In this document: positions 44,854 through 53,625 of the stretch, piece by piece
Layout of the letters: each line of letters starts with the position of its first letter
Position numbering within the stretch: the first letter of the stretch is position 1
Origin: Clostridium transplantifaecale
GTDB lineage: Bacteria; Bacillota; Clostridia; Lachnospirales; Lachnospiraceae
NCBI RefSeq assembly: GCF_900626075.1
Contig: NZ_UYZY01000002.1
Coordinates: 310,001-374,000 of the forward strand
Length of the DNA stretch: 64,000 nucleotides
Reading direction: 5' to 3'
The notes under the pieces: generated by a model
Databases searched by the model: none
Seen by the model: the letters and a program-made list of their open reading frames with translations, nothing else
Told to the model about the DNA's origin: nothing
Position numbers and translations under genes: made by a program

Positions 44854-46524
44854 TTAATTCACCTCTTCCATCTGTTCTAGCAAATAACGCTCGCCTTTGC
44901 CCTTTATGTAAAATCCATATTTTTCACAGACTTCACGTACTTTTTTGATTCCTGGCAACCGTTTTTTATGTTCCACGCTAAGAGGTTCGCCCAACCGCTC
45001 GCACTCGTCCCGAAGCCTCTCACGAAACAAATCCCACTCTGCATCTGTTTTACATTTGCAACCGGCTTTTTGTTGCAAAAAAGCTTTAAGTTCTCGCCGT
45101 ATCTCCCTCTGCCTTTTTTTTAATTCGTCCGACTCCTGATTGTATTCAATGCCGAAAAGATTCAAGATTTTTTTGACATAACTATCTCCGCCCTGCGCTA
45201 TCAGCGCAATGTTTTCAGAAAGTTCTTCAATAAAATATTCTAGTGCTTTCCCCGCTAAAGGATTGACATAATGCTTTCCGCCCATACCCTTATTTAACAT
45301 GCCTGACACGGAATCATTTCCCCACCGAAGAAGATATTCTTCCCGCTCCCATTCCGTCCCGGAATCAAAGACGTGAAATGCTCGTAGCCTGTTTTGAAGA
45401 GCGAATCGTTTTTTGTTAAAATAATCAGCACTGTGGCGGCAAATAAACAATTTTACCGTTTTCCCCTTTTTCTTTATACGCACGCGACCTGCTTGCTGAA
45501 CAGCTGTAATCCCCTCGTAACCCGAAATAACAAGATTGGTGACTTGATTGTCCGTGATGCTTACTCCGTTGTCAATAACCGCCGTTGCTAAAAGTACCTG
45601 CACCGAAAATTTTCCCTCCTTTAGTAGCTGTTGCCACTCTACCGTATCATCCGGCTCCATTTCATCGGCAGATATAAATGCCGCCGAGATTCCCATAGCC
45701 TGCAGTCCTTCCTTTGTTTCCCGTCCTATTCGTTTCGAATCAACAAAGACTAACCACCGCCCCAGATTCCCGCCCTCTCTCTGGCTTTTAATCAGTTCTA
45801 ACAGATCGTTTTGTTCTTCATAAATATATGGCAAAAAATATGAGAAATTTGGCTCCGCTCCCTTTAATTCAAGCACCTCCCGCGCAAAGGGGCCTCCTTT
45901 AATCATCGTCTCCAATAGTCCCGCTTCCATATATCGAACAGGGCTATATTTTTTTTCAAATTCATCAATGCCTTCATACAGATCCTCGATGCCCTCCATT
46001 TCCAATAGCAGTTTGCGAACCGGCTTCAGGGTTGCAGAGATGTAAATTCGAACAGCCTTCCAAAATGTTCGTGGCATTTTTTTTAAATGGCCAGTTTGTG
46101 CGGAAAAAAGGGAATCGCTGAACAGATAATGTATTTCATCTGCAACCATGAAATCAAAGTCTGCCGCTCTGGTCGCTCCAATTCGGACTTTATCAAACTC
46201 GCCAATGCGGTTTTCAAAGAGACGCTGCAAAAACTGATAACTGGTTACTGTCAGATTGTCAAATTCAATTACACCTTTTTCTTCAAAGGGCAGCCCCTCA
46301 TTCACCCCGAACCGCTTATACAGCGTCGCTCTTAGCTGTCCGCGTAAAGCAGATCGGTTTACTGTCAGCAACATTTTTTTGTTCCAAACCTTGCAGTAGT
46401 ACAAGAGTTCCGTGATACAAAAAGTTGTTTTTCCTGATCCCACCGGCGCATCCAGAAGAACAACCGTTCCCGGCTCCGCCGTCATAATCTGTTTTTTTAC
46501 CTCCTCATCGATGTACTTCGCCAT
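44854..46524 (-). CDS. Superfamily 2 (DEAD-like) helicase
   Basis: A 556-aa SF2 helicase or ATPase. Walker A is LLDAPVGSGKTTFCI (about residues 22-36), Walker B is MVADEIHYL, motif III is YISATLKP, and the C-terminal domain has motif V-like ATAVIDNGVSI and motif VI AVQQAGRVRIKKKG. The ATG at 46524 follows AAAGGAGGGAAAAAC. Helicases of this sort occur in mobile elements for replication, transfer or defence. The tail (about 430-556) has coiled-coil character and two cysteines (AGCKCK). Second-last gene before integrase and paired with the 149-aa gene. Confidence 0.82.
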   Translation of the reverse strand: MAKYIDEEVKKQIMTAEPGTVVLLDAPVGSGKTTFCITELLYYCKVWNKKMLLTVNRSALRGQLRATLYKRFGVNEGLPFEEKGVIEFDNLTVTSYQFLQRLFENRIGEFDKVRIGATRAADFDFMVADEIHYLFSDSLFSAQTGHLKKMPRTFWKAVRIYISATLKPVRKLLLEMEGIEDLYEGIDEFEKKYSPVRYMEAGLLETMIKGGPFAREVLELKGAEPNFSYFLPYIYEEQNDLLELIKSQREGGNLGRWLVFVDSKRIGRETKEGLQAMGISAAFISADEMEPDDTVEWQQLLKEGKFSVQVLLATAVIDNGVSITDNQVTNLVISGYEGITAVQQAGRVRIKKKGKTVKLFICRHSADYFNKKRFALQNRLRAFHVFDSGTEWEREEYLLRWGNDSVSGMLNKGMGGKHYVNPLAGKALEYFIEELSENIALIAQGGDSYVKKILNLFGIEYNQESDELKKRQREIRRELKAFLQQKAGCKCKTDAEWDLFRERLRDECERLGEPLSVEHKKRLPGIKKVREVCEKYGFYIKGKGERYLLEQMEEVN

Positions 46525-46557
46525 GTTTTTCCCTCCTTTTGAGTACATTTTAGCATC

Positions 46558-46588
46558 AAAAAAACCCCGGAGGTATTACCGGGGTTGC
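46558..46588 (-). terminator. Rho-independent terminator of the 444-aa gene
   Basis: Minus strand AACCCCGG (46586-46579), 8-base loop, CCGGGGTT, then seven T. Very strong, about 35 bp past the stop. Confidence 0.92.
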
Positions 46589-46620
46589 ATACTTTTTCTG
46601 TCAAAAAACTACTTGACAAA

Positions 46621-47955
46621 TCAGTTTTCTTTGTTCCACCATTCTGGAGAACGGCCTTCTGCAAACACAATATTATCGAAATCCCAAGGAGACGGAAACG
46701 AAACTGGCGTTCCTGTTTTATCTGATATGCTGGAATGAAATCCTATAATCCAATCCATAACTTGTTTCTGCAGCAAACACATGATTTTGTTTCCCTTATT
46801 CCTTTTATCTCCACTAATCTCTCTTGAAATTTCATTTACCCTAATTTTATCATCGTCACCAATCCAGAATTCATCCGAATTTACTACGGAACTATAATCT
46901 CGCCTTACAAAACTCGAGATTTCTTCTGCCCAGTTGTCCATATTTCTTTTATCCGTAACCAGCCAATCTCCCACTAACACCTTCAAGAATCCCCGGTATA
47001 ACTTTAATAGATATTCGCCTATAGTTTCATTTGTTCCTAAGCATTGGAATATTTCACGATAAGGTTTAATATTTGGTTCACTATTCTGAAATATTGCTTC
47101 AAAATTCTTACTCGCCTCGTTTGCATTGTTCCAGTTCAAGAACGATTTCAAATTAATTTGCCGTGATTGCGCTTCTTCACCTTCGCATAAATCATAATTA
47201 AAGATGTTCTCTATATAATACCGCCTTACATGTACCCCTTTTATACTGCAAATCTGCTGAATCAGTATACTTTCTTCATCGTCGCTGAGCACCTTTTTCC
47301 CCAATACGGTATCTTTTTTCTCCATTTTTCTTTCAAATAAAGAAATCGCCATAGGATAACCGGTCAGACTCTGATACATATATTTTTCTTCAGCTGACAA
47401 ACTTTCGTATATGTAATTACGTATATTTTCTGGTTTATATGTTTCGTAAAGCGAACTCCGTGTGTTCTTATTCCATATATCCGATTCCTGTATAACCAGA
47501 TGTTTTAAATTCAGCCAAAGGGCATCCGTCTTAACAATCATTCCTTCTCCGCTTACCTGAAACTCGAAATCCACCTTCCAGTCTATGTCGCATATATTTT
47601 TTTCAGGCATCCAGTCCTTTTTATTTGATTTTTTTTTGCTCTTCCAGTAGTCACAAGTTAGTAAGACTAAACATAGTATATCTTTTTTTATGGCTTCACG
47701 AAATGCGGGTTCCTCCGAATAAGGTAAGTTTTTAATATCATCGTTCCACTCGCTGTCCAAATAAGATTCCAATACCGTTTCCACCGTATATTTATCTTTA
47801 GATGGCCATTCTGATGGTTCTTCTCCTGTTTGACTATATTTTTCTACACATTCAGATATTGACTTATTTTCTATCTGAGCACGCAGACCGTAATAATTAC
47901 TTTTTTTCAGCTCATTAATCTCATCTTCGGAGCTAATTAACAAAAATCCTCTCAT
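46621..47955 (-). CDS. Uncharacterised 444-aa protein, possible degenerate or truncated DUF1524-like end
   Basis: I do not recognise this protein as a whole. It is acidic, helical, rich in Asn, Lys and Trp, and has no membrane helices. Near the C-terminus SPWDFDNIVFAEG recalls the WDxDHI of DUF1524 His-Me nuclease domains in GmrSD-type restriction proteins. The His is Asn here, and the protein ends within about 20 residues, where the family would continue. That likeness is weak inference. GAGGGAGACGGTAC precedes the ATG and a strong terminator follows, so it is a complete single gene. As AT-rich cargo in a mobile element, it could be a defence protein. Confidence 0.7.
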   Translation of the reverse strand: MRGFLLISSEDEINELKKSNYYGLRAQIENKSISECVEKYSQTGEEPSEWPSKDKYTVETVLESYLDSEWNDDIKNLPYSEEPAFREAIKKDILCLVLLTCDYWKSKKKSNKKDWMPEKNICDIDWKVDFEFQVSGEGMIVKTDALWLNLKHLVIQESDIWNKNTRSSLYETYKPENIRNYIYESLSAEEKYMYQSLTGYPMAISLFERKMEKKDTVLGKKVLSDDEESILIQQICSIKGVHVRRYYIENIFNYDLCEGEEAQSRQINLKSFLNWNNANEASKNFEAIFQNSEPNIKPYREIFQCLGTNETIGEYLLKLYRGFLKVLVGDWLVTDKRNMDNWAEEISSFVRRDYSSVVNSDEFWIGDDDKIRVNEISREISGDKRNKGNKIMCLLQKQVMDWIIGFHSSISDKTGTPVSFPSPWDFDNIVFAEGRSPEWWNKEN

Positions 47956-48023
47956 GTACCGTCTCCCTCTTGATCACAAAGTCACTTATTTACAAGGTAT
48001 TTAAAAGTGTCTGCAGCACCCTA

Positions 48024-48044
48024 TGACAGTTTTAAAAACTGTCA
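48024..48044. terminator. Short palindrome between the toxin gene and the 444-aa gene
   Basis: TGACAGTTTT-T... form: TGACAGTTTTAAAAACTGTCA, a near-perfect 10+10 inverted repeat downstream of the toxin stop on the minus strand. Candidate terminator or operator. Confidence 0.4.
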
Positions 48045-48067
48045 CAGCGCACCACAGACCTCTCTCA

Positions 48068-48379
48068 TCACAAATAACTATCCACGTTTCTTTTCCCATA
48101 TAAAATTCTTCGTACCTCCATCACCTCGCCGAGAACCACATAATAAATTATGTAATTTCCTACATAAATCCGATAGTAGGGCTGTGCTCTTCTTTTGTGA
48201 CTTTTGTAGGGTTCAAACGCTTCCGGACATTTTTTTCTCTGAATGATACTGCGTTCCACATCATTAATTAATTTCAGAGCCGCGTCCGGATTGTTCAGCT
48301 TCATAGAAACATAATCCACAATCTCTGTCAGGTCATCATAAAATAGTGGAAGGTATCGCAGTTTATACTTCTCTTCCAT
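48068..48379 (-). CDS. ParE/RelE-type toxin
   Basis: A 103-aa RelE/ParE-superfamily toxin. It has the helical N-terminus (YDDLTEIVDYVSMKLNNPDA) and the beta-sheet core RAQPYYRIYVGNYIIYYVV, then VRRILYGKRNVDSYL, which is characteristic of the ParE branch. Such proteins block gyrase or cleave mRNA on ribosomes. It overlaps the antitoxin gene by 17 bp and follows it. In a mobilizable element the pair should stabilise maintenance. Confidence 0.9.
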   Translation of the reverse strand: MEEKYKLRYLPLFYDDLTEIVDYVSMKLNNPDAALKLINDVERSIIQRKKCPEAFEPYKSHKRRAQPYYRIYVGNYIIYYVVLGEVMEVRRILYGKRNVDSYL

Positions 48380-48632
48380 TCATCCTTCCTCTTATCCTAT
48401 CAAACACTTCCGCATGAGTCAGTCTTTCAGCATCAGTTTCTGCCAGTTTATCGGCTTCGTCCAGTTTCATCTCCACATCATCCGTAAGTAATGCATATTG
48501 TTCCAGACTCAAGACAACCATTGTTCCATAACCATTCTTCGTAAGGTAAACAGGTTGCTGCTCTTGTATCACAAGTTCTTCAATCTCCGGAAATTTATTT
48601 CTTAAATCAGATACTGGCCTAATTTGAATCAT
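48363..48632 (-). CDS. Phd/YefM-type antitoxin
   Basis: An 89-aa protein with the Phd/YefM N-terminal fold (IRPVSDLRNKFPEIEELVIQ, then PVYLTKNGYGTMVVLSLEQY) and an acidic helical tail that would wrap the toxin (VEMKLDEADKLAETDAERL). First gene of the pair and probably autoregulated. The overlap with the toxin gene gives coupled translation. Confidence 0.9.
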   Translation of the reverse strand: MIQIRPVSDLRNKFPEIEELVIQEQQPVYLTKNGYGTMVVLSLEQYALLTDDVEMKLDEADKLAETDAERLTHAEVFDRIRGRMNGREV

Positions 48633-48710
48633 TCAATCACCTCCAGCGTTTATTTATCTTTATTTTATCATAATTTTATCATAAAAATCAAGGCCCATAT
48701 CTGTTTTTGT

Positions 48711-48823
48711 GTCCGAAAAGGCTCTGCATTTTGGAGATATACCCAGAATCAGCAGACAGAACCTTTTCGGACTTAATTTCAGACAGAATATTTACTGTCA
48801 AAAAGGTAGACCTTTTCAGACAG
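48711..48823. terminator. Two adjacent hairpins between DUF5688 and antitoxin genes
   Basis: Hairpin 1: GTCCGAAAAGG (48711-48721) with CCTTTTCGGAC (48762-48772) and an inner TCTGC/GCAGA. Hairpin 2: CTGTCAAAAAGG (48795-48806) with CCTTTTCAGACAG (48811-48823). The arms of the two resemble each other. They likely end the long operon from the right. The antitoxin promoter must lie in 48633-48710. Confidence 0.55.
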
Positions 48824-48842
48824 ATATATTCTGCTTTTATTT

Positions 48843-49547
48843 TTAAGCATAAAATGTCCTGCCATCTGTCACAACGCGGACTTTTCCGATGTGCCTTTCA
48901 AACAGATAAATATTATCGGATAATACATCCTCCTCCGGCACATCCTCCGCATTGATACTGCAAACCATTTCTCTTAACCAGTTCCAATCCTGTCTGTTCT
49001 CTGCTTTCAGTAATATTACTTCATGAACGCTGGACGGCAAAATCAGAAGATCTCCGCCGATCCTCTGGGCTGCCTGTTCCAACACAGACGGGTACAGCAT
49101 AGCGCCTGCTCCGTTGAATCCTTTCTCATTGGTCAGCACATACATAGGCAGTTGTTCTTCCGATAATTCGTGAGTCCGTTCCTCGCAGACATTCTCCCCC
49201 AGTTCCTCTCTCTCTATTTTTTTCAATACTTCAAATATTAATTCGAGCACAGACGGCATCAGCCGGGTCGTATTTTCACTGGCAAGGCGAGATACTTCTT
49301 CTAACGTCAGTCCCCACATATGGATATGCTTATTCTGAATTAGCGTTGTCAACTGCCCGCTCTCATCTTGTTTTAATAGCAGATAAAACACAACTGCCAG
49401 GTCACAAAAAGGTAAATGCGGTATCTCTTTCAGAAGTTCCCGGTTCTTTTCCGCATTGATAAGTTTAAAGCAGATCTTATTCCGGAGGCAAGAAAAATCC
49501 AGCAACATTTCATCAACCTCTTTTATTAAATTTTCGTTTATCTCCAT
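48843..49547 (-). CDS. DUF5688 family protein
   Basis: A 234-aa protein I place in DUF5688 from the ordered pattern FCDLAVVFYLLLKQDE, IQNKHIHMWGLTLEEVSRLA, NTTRLMPSVLELI, MYVLTNEKGFNGAGAMLYP and LLILPSSVHEVILLKAE. Function is not known. The family is common in Lachnospiraceae, often in mobile elements. Last gene of the operon that starts at the DUF932 gene. GGGAGAACGGAA precedes the ATG. Confidence 0.82.
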   Translation of the reverse strand: MEINENLIKEVDEMLLDFSCLRNKICFKLINAEKNRELLKEIPHLPFCDLAVVFYLLLKQDESGQLTTLIQNKHIHMWGLTLEEVSRLASENTTRLMPSVLELIFEVLKKIEREELGENVCEERTHELSEEQLPMYVLTNEKGFNGAGAMLYPSVLEQAAQRIGGDLLILPSSVHEVILLKAENRQDWNWLREMVCSINAEDVPEEDVLSDNIYLFERHIGKVRVVTDGRTFYA

Positions 49548-49573
49548 TTCCGTTCTCCCTCTTTTTCTCCCTG

Positions 49574-49849
49574 TTATTTCAATCCCCTAATCGTCTGCAT
49601 CAGACGAACTCCGTCTTTAATACCCGTCAGATAACAGCTTTCCATCGCCGTGGCCTGCGTTTCGGTAAGGTGGTTTAAAAACTCCTGTGTCTTCTCAAAT
49701 GCCTCCGGATAGTCCTTCATAAATTTCTCCCAGCTGTTCAGGTACTCCTTCTCTTTTAAATAACTGTCCGGATTCTGGCTACGCTGTACGCTGCATACAT
49801 CTGACACACGTTCCGTAATAATAAAACTGATGAGTTCTTCCCTATTCAT
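49574..49849 (-). CDS. Hypothetical small protein, 91 aa
   Basis: Not recognised. 91 aa, soluble, helical (MNREELISFIITERVSDVCS...), rich in Glu and Lys. The ATG at 49849 has AAAGGAGG eight bases ahead; an earlier in-frame ATG at 49879 would overlap that site. Lies between recT and the DUF5688 gene in the same operon. Confidence 0.72.
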   Translation of the reverse strand: MNREELISFIITERVSDVCSVQRSQNPDSYLKEKEYLNSWEKFMKDYPEAFEKTQEFLNHLTETQATAMESCYLTGIKDGVRLMQTIRGLK

Positions 49850-49880
49850 TCCGTTTTCCTCCTTTAAACACCTTTTCATC

Positions 49881-50681
49881 TTATGCTGCCTCCGGATTCA
49901 AGTTGTCCGGCAGGCATTCATTATGTATTTCGCTCATATCCACGGAAATATCCGTTTTAATCGTCTCGTCCATTGACAAAGCCTTTTGGAAATCCGACGA
50001 TACCGGCGCATATTTTAGAGCCCTTTTAATCACCGTCTTCTTGGCCATATCCTCATAATTGTCCGTCCATGGACTGTATTTACTGCCGAACGACTTGGCA
50101 TATTTAGCCGCAAAGGCATCCATGTCTGCTTTGTTGCTGACTTCAAACCCGTATCCTCCGTTGGTCAGTTTAAACAGGCCATATATATAAGTAACTTCTC
50201 CGCGGTCGCCCTCTCCCGGACGGTGAATCAGACGTGAGTCAAGTCCGTACTGGTATTCAAAATAATCAAATTCGCGGACGGCCTGTGCCTGAATTATCTG
50301 TATCTGACCGGTGCGGTAGGCAAGGTCGATTAATCCTTTATAGCCGAGCTGGAACTGGCATTCCAGCGTTCCTTTATTTTTATATGGAATCAGGTACGCC
50401 TGACCTAAAGGTGTGTTGGGTTCCACTCCCAGCTGGGCCGCATTCATGAGCGCAGCAATAAAGGACATTGGGGTACAGTTTGCCAGTTCCGGTGTGTTAT
50501 TGATAGCCGAAAGCGCCATTCTGGTAAACCGCTCCGGTGTAATCACAGCGGGAAGAGCCCTTCTTATTTCCGGCTCCAGTGTCTTTACCATGTCCGCAAT
50601 TGTCATTCCCTTCGTCAGCCTTACAGGGCCGCTCTGACTGGTCGCCCGTTTCTCCAACTCGTTTTTAACGTCTATTCCCAT
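49881..50681 (-). CDS. recT: RecT-family single-strand annealing protein
   Basis: A 266-aa phage-type recombinase that coats and anneals complementary single strands. Family stretches: IRRALPAVITPERFTRMALS, SFIAALMNAAQLGVEPNTPLGQ (split by family loop), AYLIPYKNK, FQLGYKGLIDLAYRTGQ, and SPWTDNYEDMAKKTVIKRAL. The ATG at 50681 follows GGAGGTAAAATACAA. It follows the YqaJ-type exonuclease gene, forming a lambda-Red-like module. In mobilizable elements this pair promotes recombination of incoming single-stranded DNA. Confidence 0.95.
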   Translation of the reverse strand: MGIDVKNELEKRATSQSGPVRLTKGMTIADMVKTLEPEIRRALPAVITPERFTRMALSAINNTPELANCTPMSFIAALMNAAQLGVEPNTPLGQAYLIPYKNKGTLECQFQLGYKGLIDLAYRTGQIQIIQAQAVREFDYFEYQYGLDSRLIHRPGEGDRGEVTYIYGLFKLTNGGYGFEVSNKADMDAFAAKYAKSFGSKYSPWTDNYEDMAKKTVIKRALKYAPVSSDFQKALSMDETIKTDISVDMSEIHNECLPDNLNPEAA

Positions 50682-50715
50682 TTGTATTTTACCTCCATTT
50701 GTATTTCGTTCCGTG

Positions 50716-51645
50716 TTATGCCGCTCTGACCGTGAACCGCCTTGAACTGGTGACTTTCGTAAAATCTCTGTATAGCTCCGGCCGTTCTGACTTAATTCTT
50801 TGCGTATCCAGTCTGGCCGTATCCACATTTGACCACATCACTCTATACCGGTCATTAAAAGCCGTCTCACTGTCCTTCATATAAAGCTTCACTTCCTGTT
50901 CAATCTGCCGCTGTTCCTGTTCCAGTTTTTCCTTCAGACGGATGATCTCCTCCCGTCGTTCCAGCTTTTCGTCAAAGCCGATTAAGAGCACGGATGAATC
51001 CTTCCGGGCCAGATGGAAATACTGTTCGAGTACCTCGTCACAAGCTTTGGAGCCATCCGGTTCCGGCATGATTTGGGGAATCACATGGTCAAACCAGAAA
51101 GCGGATTCTATGGCGATAAGATTGGAAATCAGCTCTTCGTCCCGCTCTATTCTTGTGTACTTAAACTCCTTTCCCAGCAGTACGACCGCCAGATACCAGT
51201 GGTCAGCTCCCATGACGGCCATATAGTGATGACACTGAATCAGATAATGGGGCGGTATCTGGCCGTCTTTCCATTTATCTGCGGAATAGGCACTGGCCGT
51301 TTTACATTCAAGGCCTGCATTTTCCCCTACTACCATACGGTCAATATCCGCCAGCATAAACGGGTACTTGTCATGCCGGTACATCGCATTGGAACGCCTT
51401 ACCTTTAGTCCGCTGGCCTCCATGAAACGCTTTGCCACGTAGTCCTCCAAGTCCCGTCCCTGACGCATACTCTCGTTGTCCATATCCGGTGTGCTGCTGC
51501 TTATTTTATCCTGATATACATTCATTGGACTGGAAAATGGATTGAGTCCGGCCACCGCACCGGCATCCGAACCACCGATTCCCGTTTTTCTGTAGGCAAG
51601 CCATTCTTCATGCGGCAGATTCAGGGTGGAAATTATTTTTTTCAT
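50716..51645 (-). CDS. YqaJ-type viral recombinase (lambda exonuclease-like)
   Basis: A 309-aa 5'-3' exonuclease of the YqaJ/lambda-Exo fold (PD-(D/E)xK). Visible active-site elements: RKTGIGGSDAGAVAGLNPF (about 20), PFMLADIDRMV (Asp) and NAGLECKTASAYS (Glu-x-Lys), then PPHYLIQCHHYMAVMG. It resects double-strand ends and loads the RecT partner encoded next. Its start overlaps the radC stop by one base (TAATG). The C-terminal third is coiled-coil. Confidence 0.92.
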   Translation of the reverse strand: MKKIISTLNLPHEEWLAYRKTGIGGSDAGAVAGLNPFSSPMNVYQDKISSSTPDMDNESMRQGRDLEDYVAKRFMEASGLKVRRSNAMYRHDKYPFMLADIDRMVVGENAGLECKTASAYSADKWKDGQIPPHYLIQCHHYMAVMGADHWYLAVVLLGKEFKYTRIERDEELISNLIAIESAFWFDHVIPQIMPEPDGSKACDEVLEQYFHLARKDSSVLLIGFDEKLERREEIIRLKEKLEQEQRQIEQEVKLYMKDSETAFNDRYRVMWSNVDTARLDTQRIKSERPELYRDFTKVTSSRRFTVRAA

Positions 51646-52169
51646 TATGCTGCCTCCTCTCTGTCACCAAACGGGTATATATCTCTGTCCTTAAAGCTGA
51701 TGTAATCCTTCCCGAAACCGATTATGATATGGTCAACCAGCGGAATCCCGAGCAGTTCCCCCGCCTCCTTAATACGGGCCGTCGTTTCGGAATCTTCTCT
51801 GCTGGCTTCCATATTCCCCGATGGATGGTTATGAAAACAAACAATTTTGGCGGCATTGGAAAGAACCGCGTGTTTAAATATATCTCTGGTGTCTATGCTG
51901 CAGGAGCACAAGCCGCCCACCGCCACGATTTCCATGGCGATCGGCGTAAGTGTCGCATCCAGCGACATTACAACCATCATTTCACGGTCGGAATATTCAA
52001 AAAGAGGCCGCACCATATCTGCGGCCTCTTCTGCGGTTCGGAATCGTCTCGTCCCATATAAGGCGTGGCCCTCTCTGACCATCTTTAATTTTACGATTCC
52101 GACTTTTTTCTTCGGGATGGGGCGTTCCATCATGGATATTATCTGCTGTTCCTGTGTCTGTCGTTTCAT
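51645..52169 (-). CDS. radC: RadC-like JAB-domain protein
   Basis: A 174-aa protein of the RadC/JAMM family, without the N-terminal HhH half of chromosomal RadC. The metal site is complete: IVCFHNHPSGNMEASREDSE (HxHPSG followed by an Asp). JAB proteins in mobile elements are frequent, with an unsettled biochemical role. It overlaps the upstream gene by 4 bp and the exonuclease gene by 1 bp, so it is tightly coupled in the recombination operon. Confidence 0.92.
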   Translation of the reverse strand: MKRQTQEQQIISMMERPIPKKKVGIVKLKMVREGHALYGTRRFRTAEEAADMVRPLFEYSDREMMVVMSLDATLTPIAMEIVAVGGLCSCSIDTRDIFKHAVLSNAAKIVCFHNHPSGNMEASREDSETTARIKEAGELLGIPLVDHIIIGFGKDYISFKDRDIYPFGDREEAA

Positions 52170-52579
52170 TCAGATTCCCTCCTGTCTCTGTCCTCTGTAC
52201 CGGCTTCCCTGATTAAAATTATACCGCCCTGTTCTCCCCGTTCCATATGGTATTCATTCCGAAACTGTTTCAAAGCTTCCATGCCTCCGCCATATAACGC
52301 CACCAACGCGGCCGATGCCAAAAGCGGTTTTCCGATTGACTTTGCTGCCGGTGTACCGGCTACCGCTCCCGAAACCATGGTAAAGGGGTATTCTTTCTGC
52401 GGCCTTATTTTAAGCAGAGCGGCAACGGCGGCAGTTAGGCTAAAAAAGCACAGCCACCACATAATCTGACTCATGGAATATAACCGTTCCATTTTAGGCG
52501 CAAAGCGCCCTGATATGTGTATGGTTTTTGCCTTCTGTTTTAAAGCGAAGCCCAGTTCCTGTTCATTATTTGCAGTCAT
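52166..52579 (-). CDS. Hypothetical membrane protein, 137 aa
   Basis: Not recognised. 137 aa with two hydrophobic segments (about 38-58, SQIMWWLCFFSLTAAVAALL, and about 82-98) and basic flanks. It sits between the DUF932 and radC genes, overlapping radC by 4 bp. It may be a small membrane partner of the mobile element machinery, but nothing in the sequence shows this. Confidence 0.7.
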   Translation of the reverse strand: MTANNEQELGFALKQKAKTIHISGRFAPKMERLYSMSQIMWWLCFFSLTAAVAALLKIRPQKEYPFTMVSGAVAGTPAAKSIGKPLLASAALVALYGGGMEALKQFRNEYHMERGEQGGIILIREAGTEDRDRRESE

Positions 52580-52589
52580 TTTCTTCCTC

Positions 52590-53522
52590 CTACGCTGATT
52601 TCATCATTTCGTATGCCTTATCAATCAGCACATTTCCGTCTACCGTTCTTGCAAACAAGCTTTCTTTATAATTGGCCCGTTCCCGGAGCGGCTTTGCATG
52701 GGTGGCAAAATCGGACACCGCATTGACGAACCTGTAACAGTTTTTACCTACGTGCTGTAAATCCGGCGCATCAAAATAGCGTCTCTTCACGTCCTCTTTC
52801 ATACGCAGCACATTTTTCTTTTGCTGTTCAGTCGGATTGCCCATGAGCGGAAACAGGATGTCGATATACTCACATACCTGACGGTCAGACAGTTTCTTCC
52901 GGTTTAGACGGTCAATCGCAAGGCCGAGTTCCGCCATATACTGCTCCGCATAAAGAAGCGTATTCCTGGCATCCTCCAGCTTACCGCTGATATTGCCGGT
53001 GTGGTTGGTAGCCCAGACGCGTTTAGCCGTATCTAATGCGAGGTTAAGCGTATTCTGGCACACCACCCGGATGGGCGTCATCGCCGCTTTTATCGCGCCG
53101 GAACCGTCGTGGGAATTCATAAAGACGAGATATGGCGTTATCTCGTCACCGCTGATAATGTAACGCTGCGGAAGCCTGGCTAGAAGCCATGTCCGCCGGC
53201 CATTCTGGAGAGAGCCGGCCGTTTCATAGGTGACCCCCTCCCCGAGAAGCTGGTCGGAAAAGCCGAACGCCTCGGTATTCTGCACTACCTTATAGCGGTC
53301 TGTGACCACCCCTAATACCTGTCCATCGGTATCTCTGATGTTTGCCCTGAAACCGGAAATGGGGATTCCGTCCTCCGTCTCAATTGGCTTCTGGATTACA
53401 TTCCAGTCAAGCCCTGCAAGAGTCAGGGCCGTCTCTGATGTGGGGGCCTCCTGTACCATTGTTCCCAGACCGTGCCACGGTTTCTCTCTTGTGTAAAACA
53501 TTGTTTCCACGTTTGCTGCCAT
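52590..53522 (-). CDS. DUF932 phage/plasmid-like protein
   Basis: A 310-aa DUF932 protein. The N-terminus MAANVETMFYTREKPWHGLG is the family hallmark, followed by GVVTDRYKVVQNTEAFGF and RVVCQNTLNLALDTA (about 170-185). DUF932 proteins are widespread in plasmids, phages and integrative elements and have no settled function. First gene of the six- or seven-gene operon running to DUF5688. AGGAGGAAAAAATT precedes the ATG. Confidence 0.92.
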   Translation of the reverse strand: MAANVETMFYTREKPWHGLGTMVQEAPTSETALTLAGLDWNVIQKPIETEDGIPISGFRANIRDTDGQVLGVVTDRYKVVQNTEAFGFSDQLLGEGVTYETAGSLQNGRRTWLLARLPQRYIISGDEITPYLVFMNSHDGSGAIKAAMTPIRVVCQNTLNLALDTAKRVWATNHTGNISGKLEDARNTLLYAEQYMAELGLAIDRLNRKKLSDRQVCEYIDILFPLMGNPTEQQKKNVLRMKEDVKRRYFDAPDLQHVGKNCYRFVNAVSDFATHAKPLRERANYKESLFARTVDGNVLIDKAYEMMKSA

Positions 53523-53589
53523 AATTTTTTCCTCCTTTTTATTGAATGATTGTTTTGCGGTTCTACGCTCCTTTTGGAACGTAAAAAGC

Positions 53590-53613
53590 CCCCAAGCACC
53601 GAAGTGCTTGGGG
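53590..53613 (-). terminator. Terminator of the 24-aa peptide gene
   Basis: CCCCAAGCAC (53590-53599), loop CGAA, GTGCTTGGGG (53604-53613). On the minus strand a GC-CTTTTT tail follows, 12 bp past the peptide stop. Confidence 0.9.
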
Positions 53614-53625
53614 ACTGTGTGAGGG

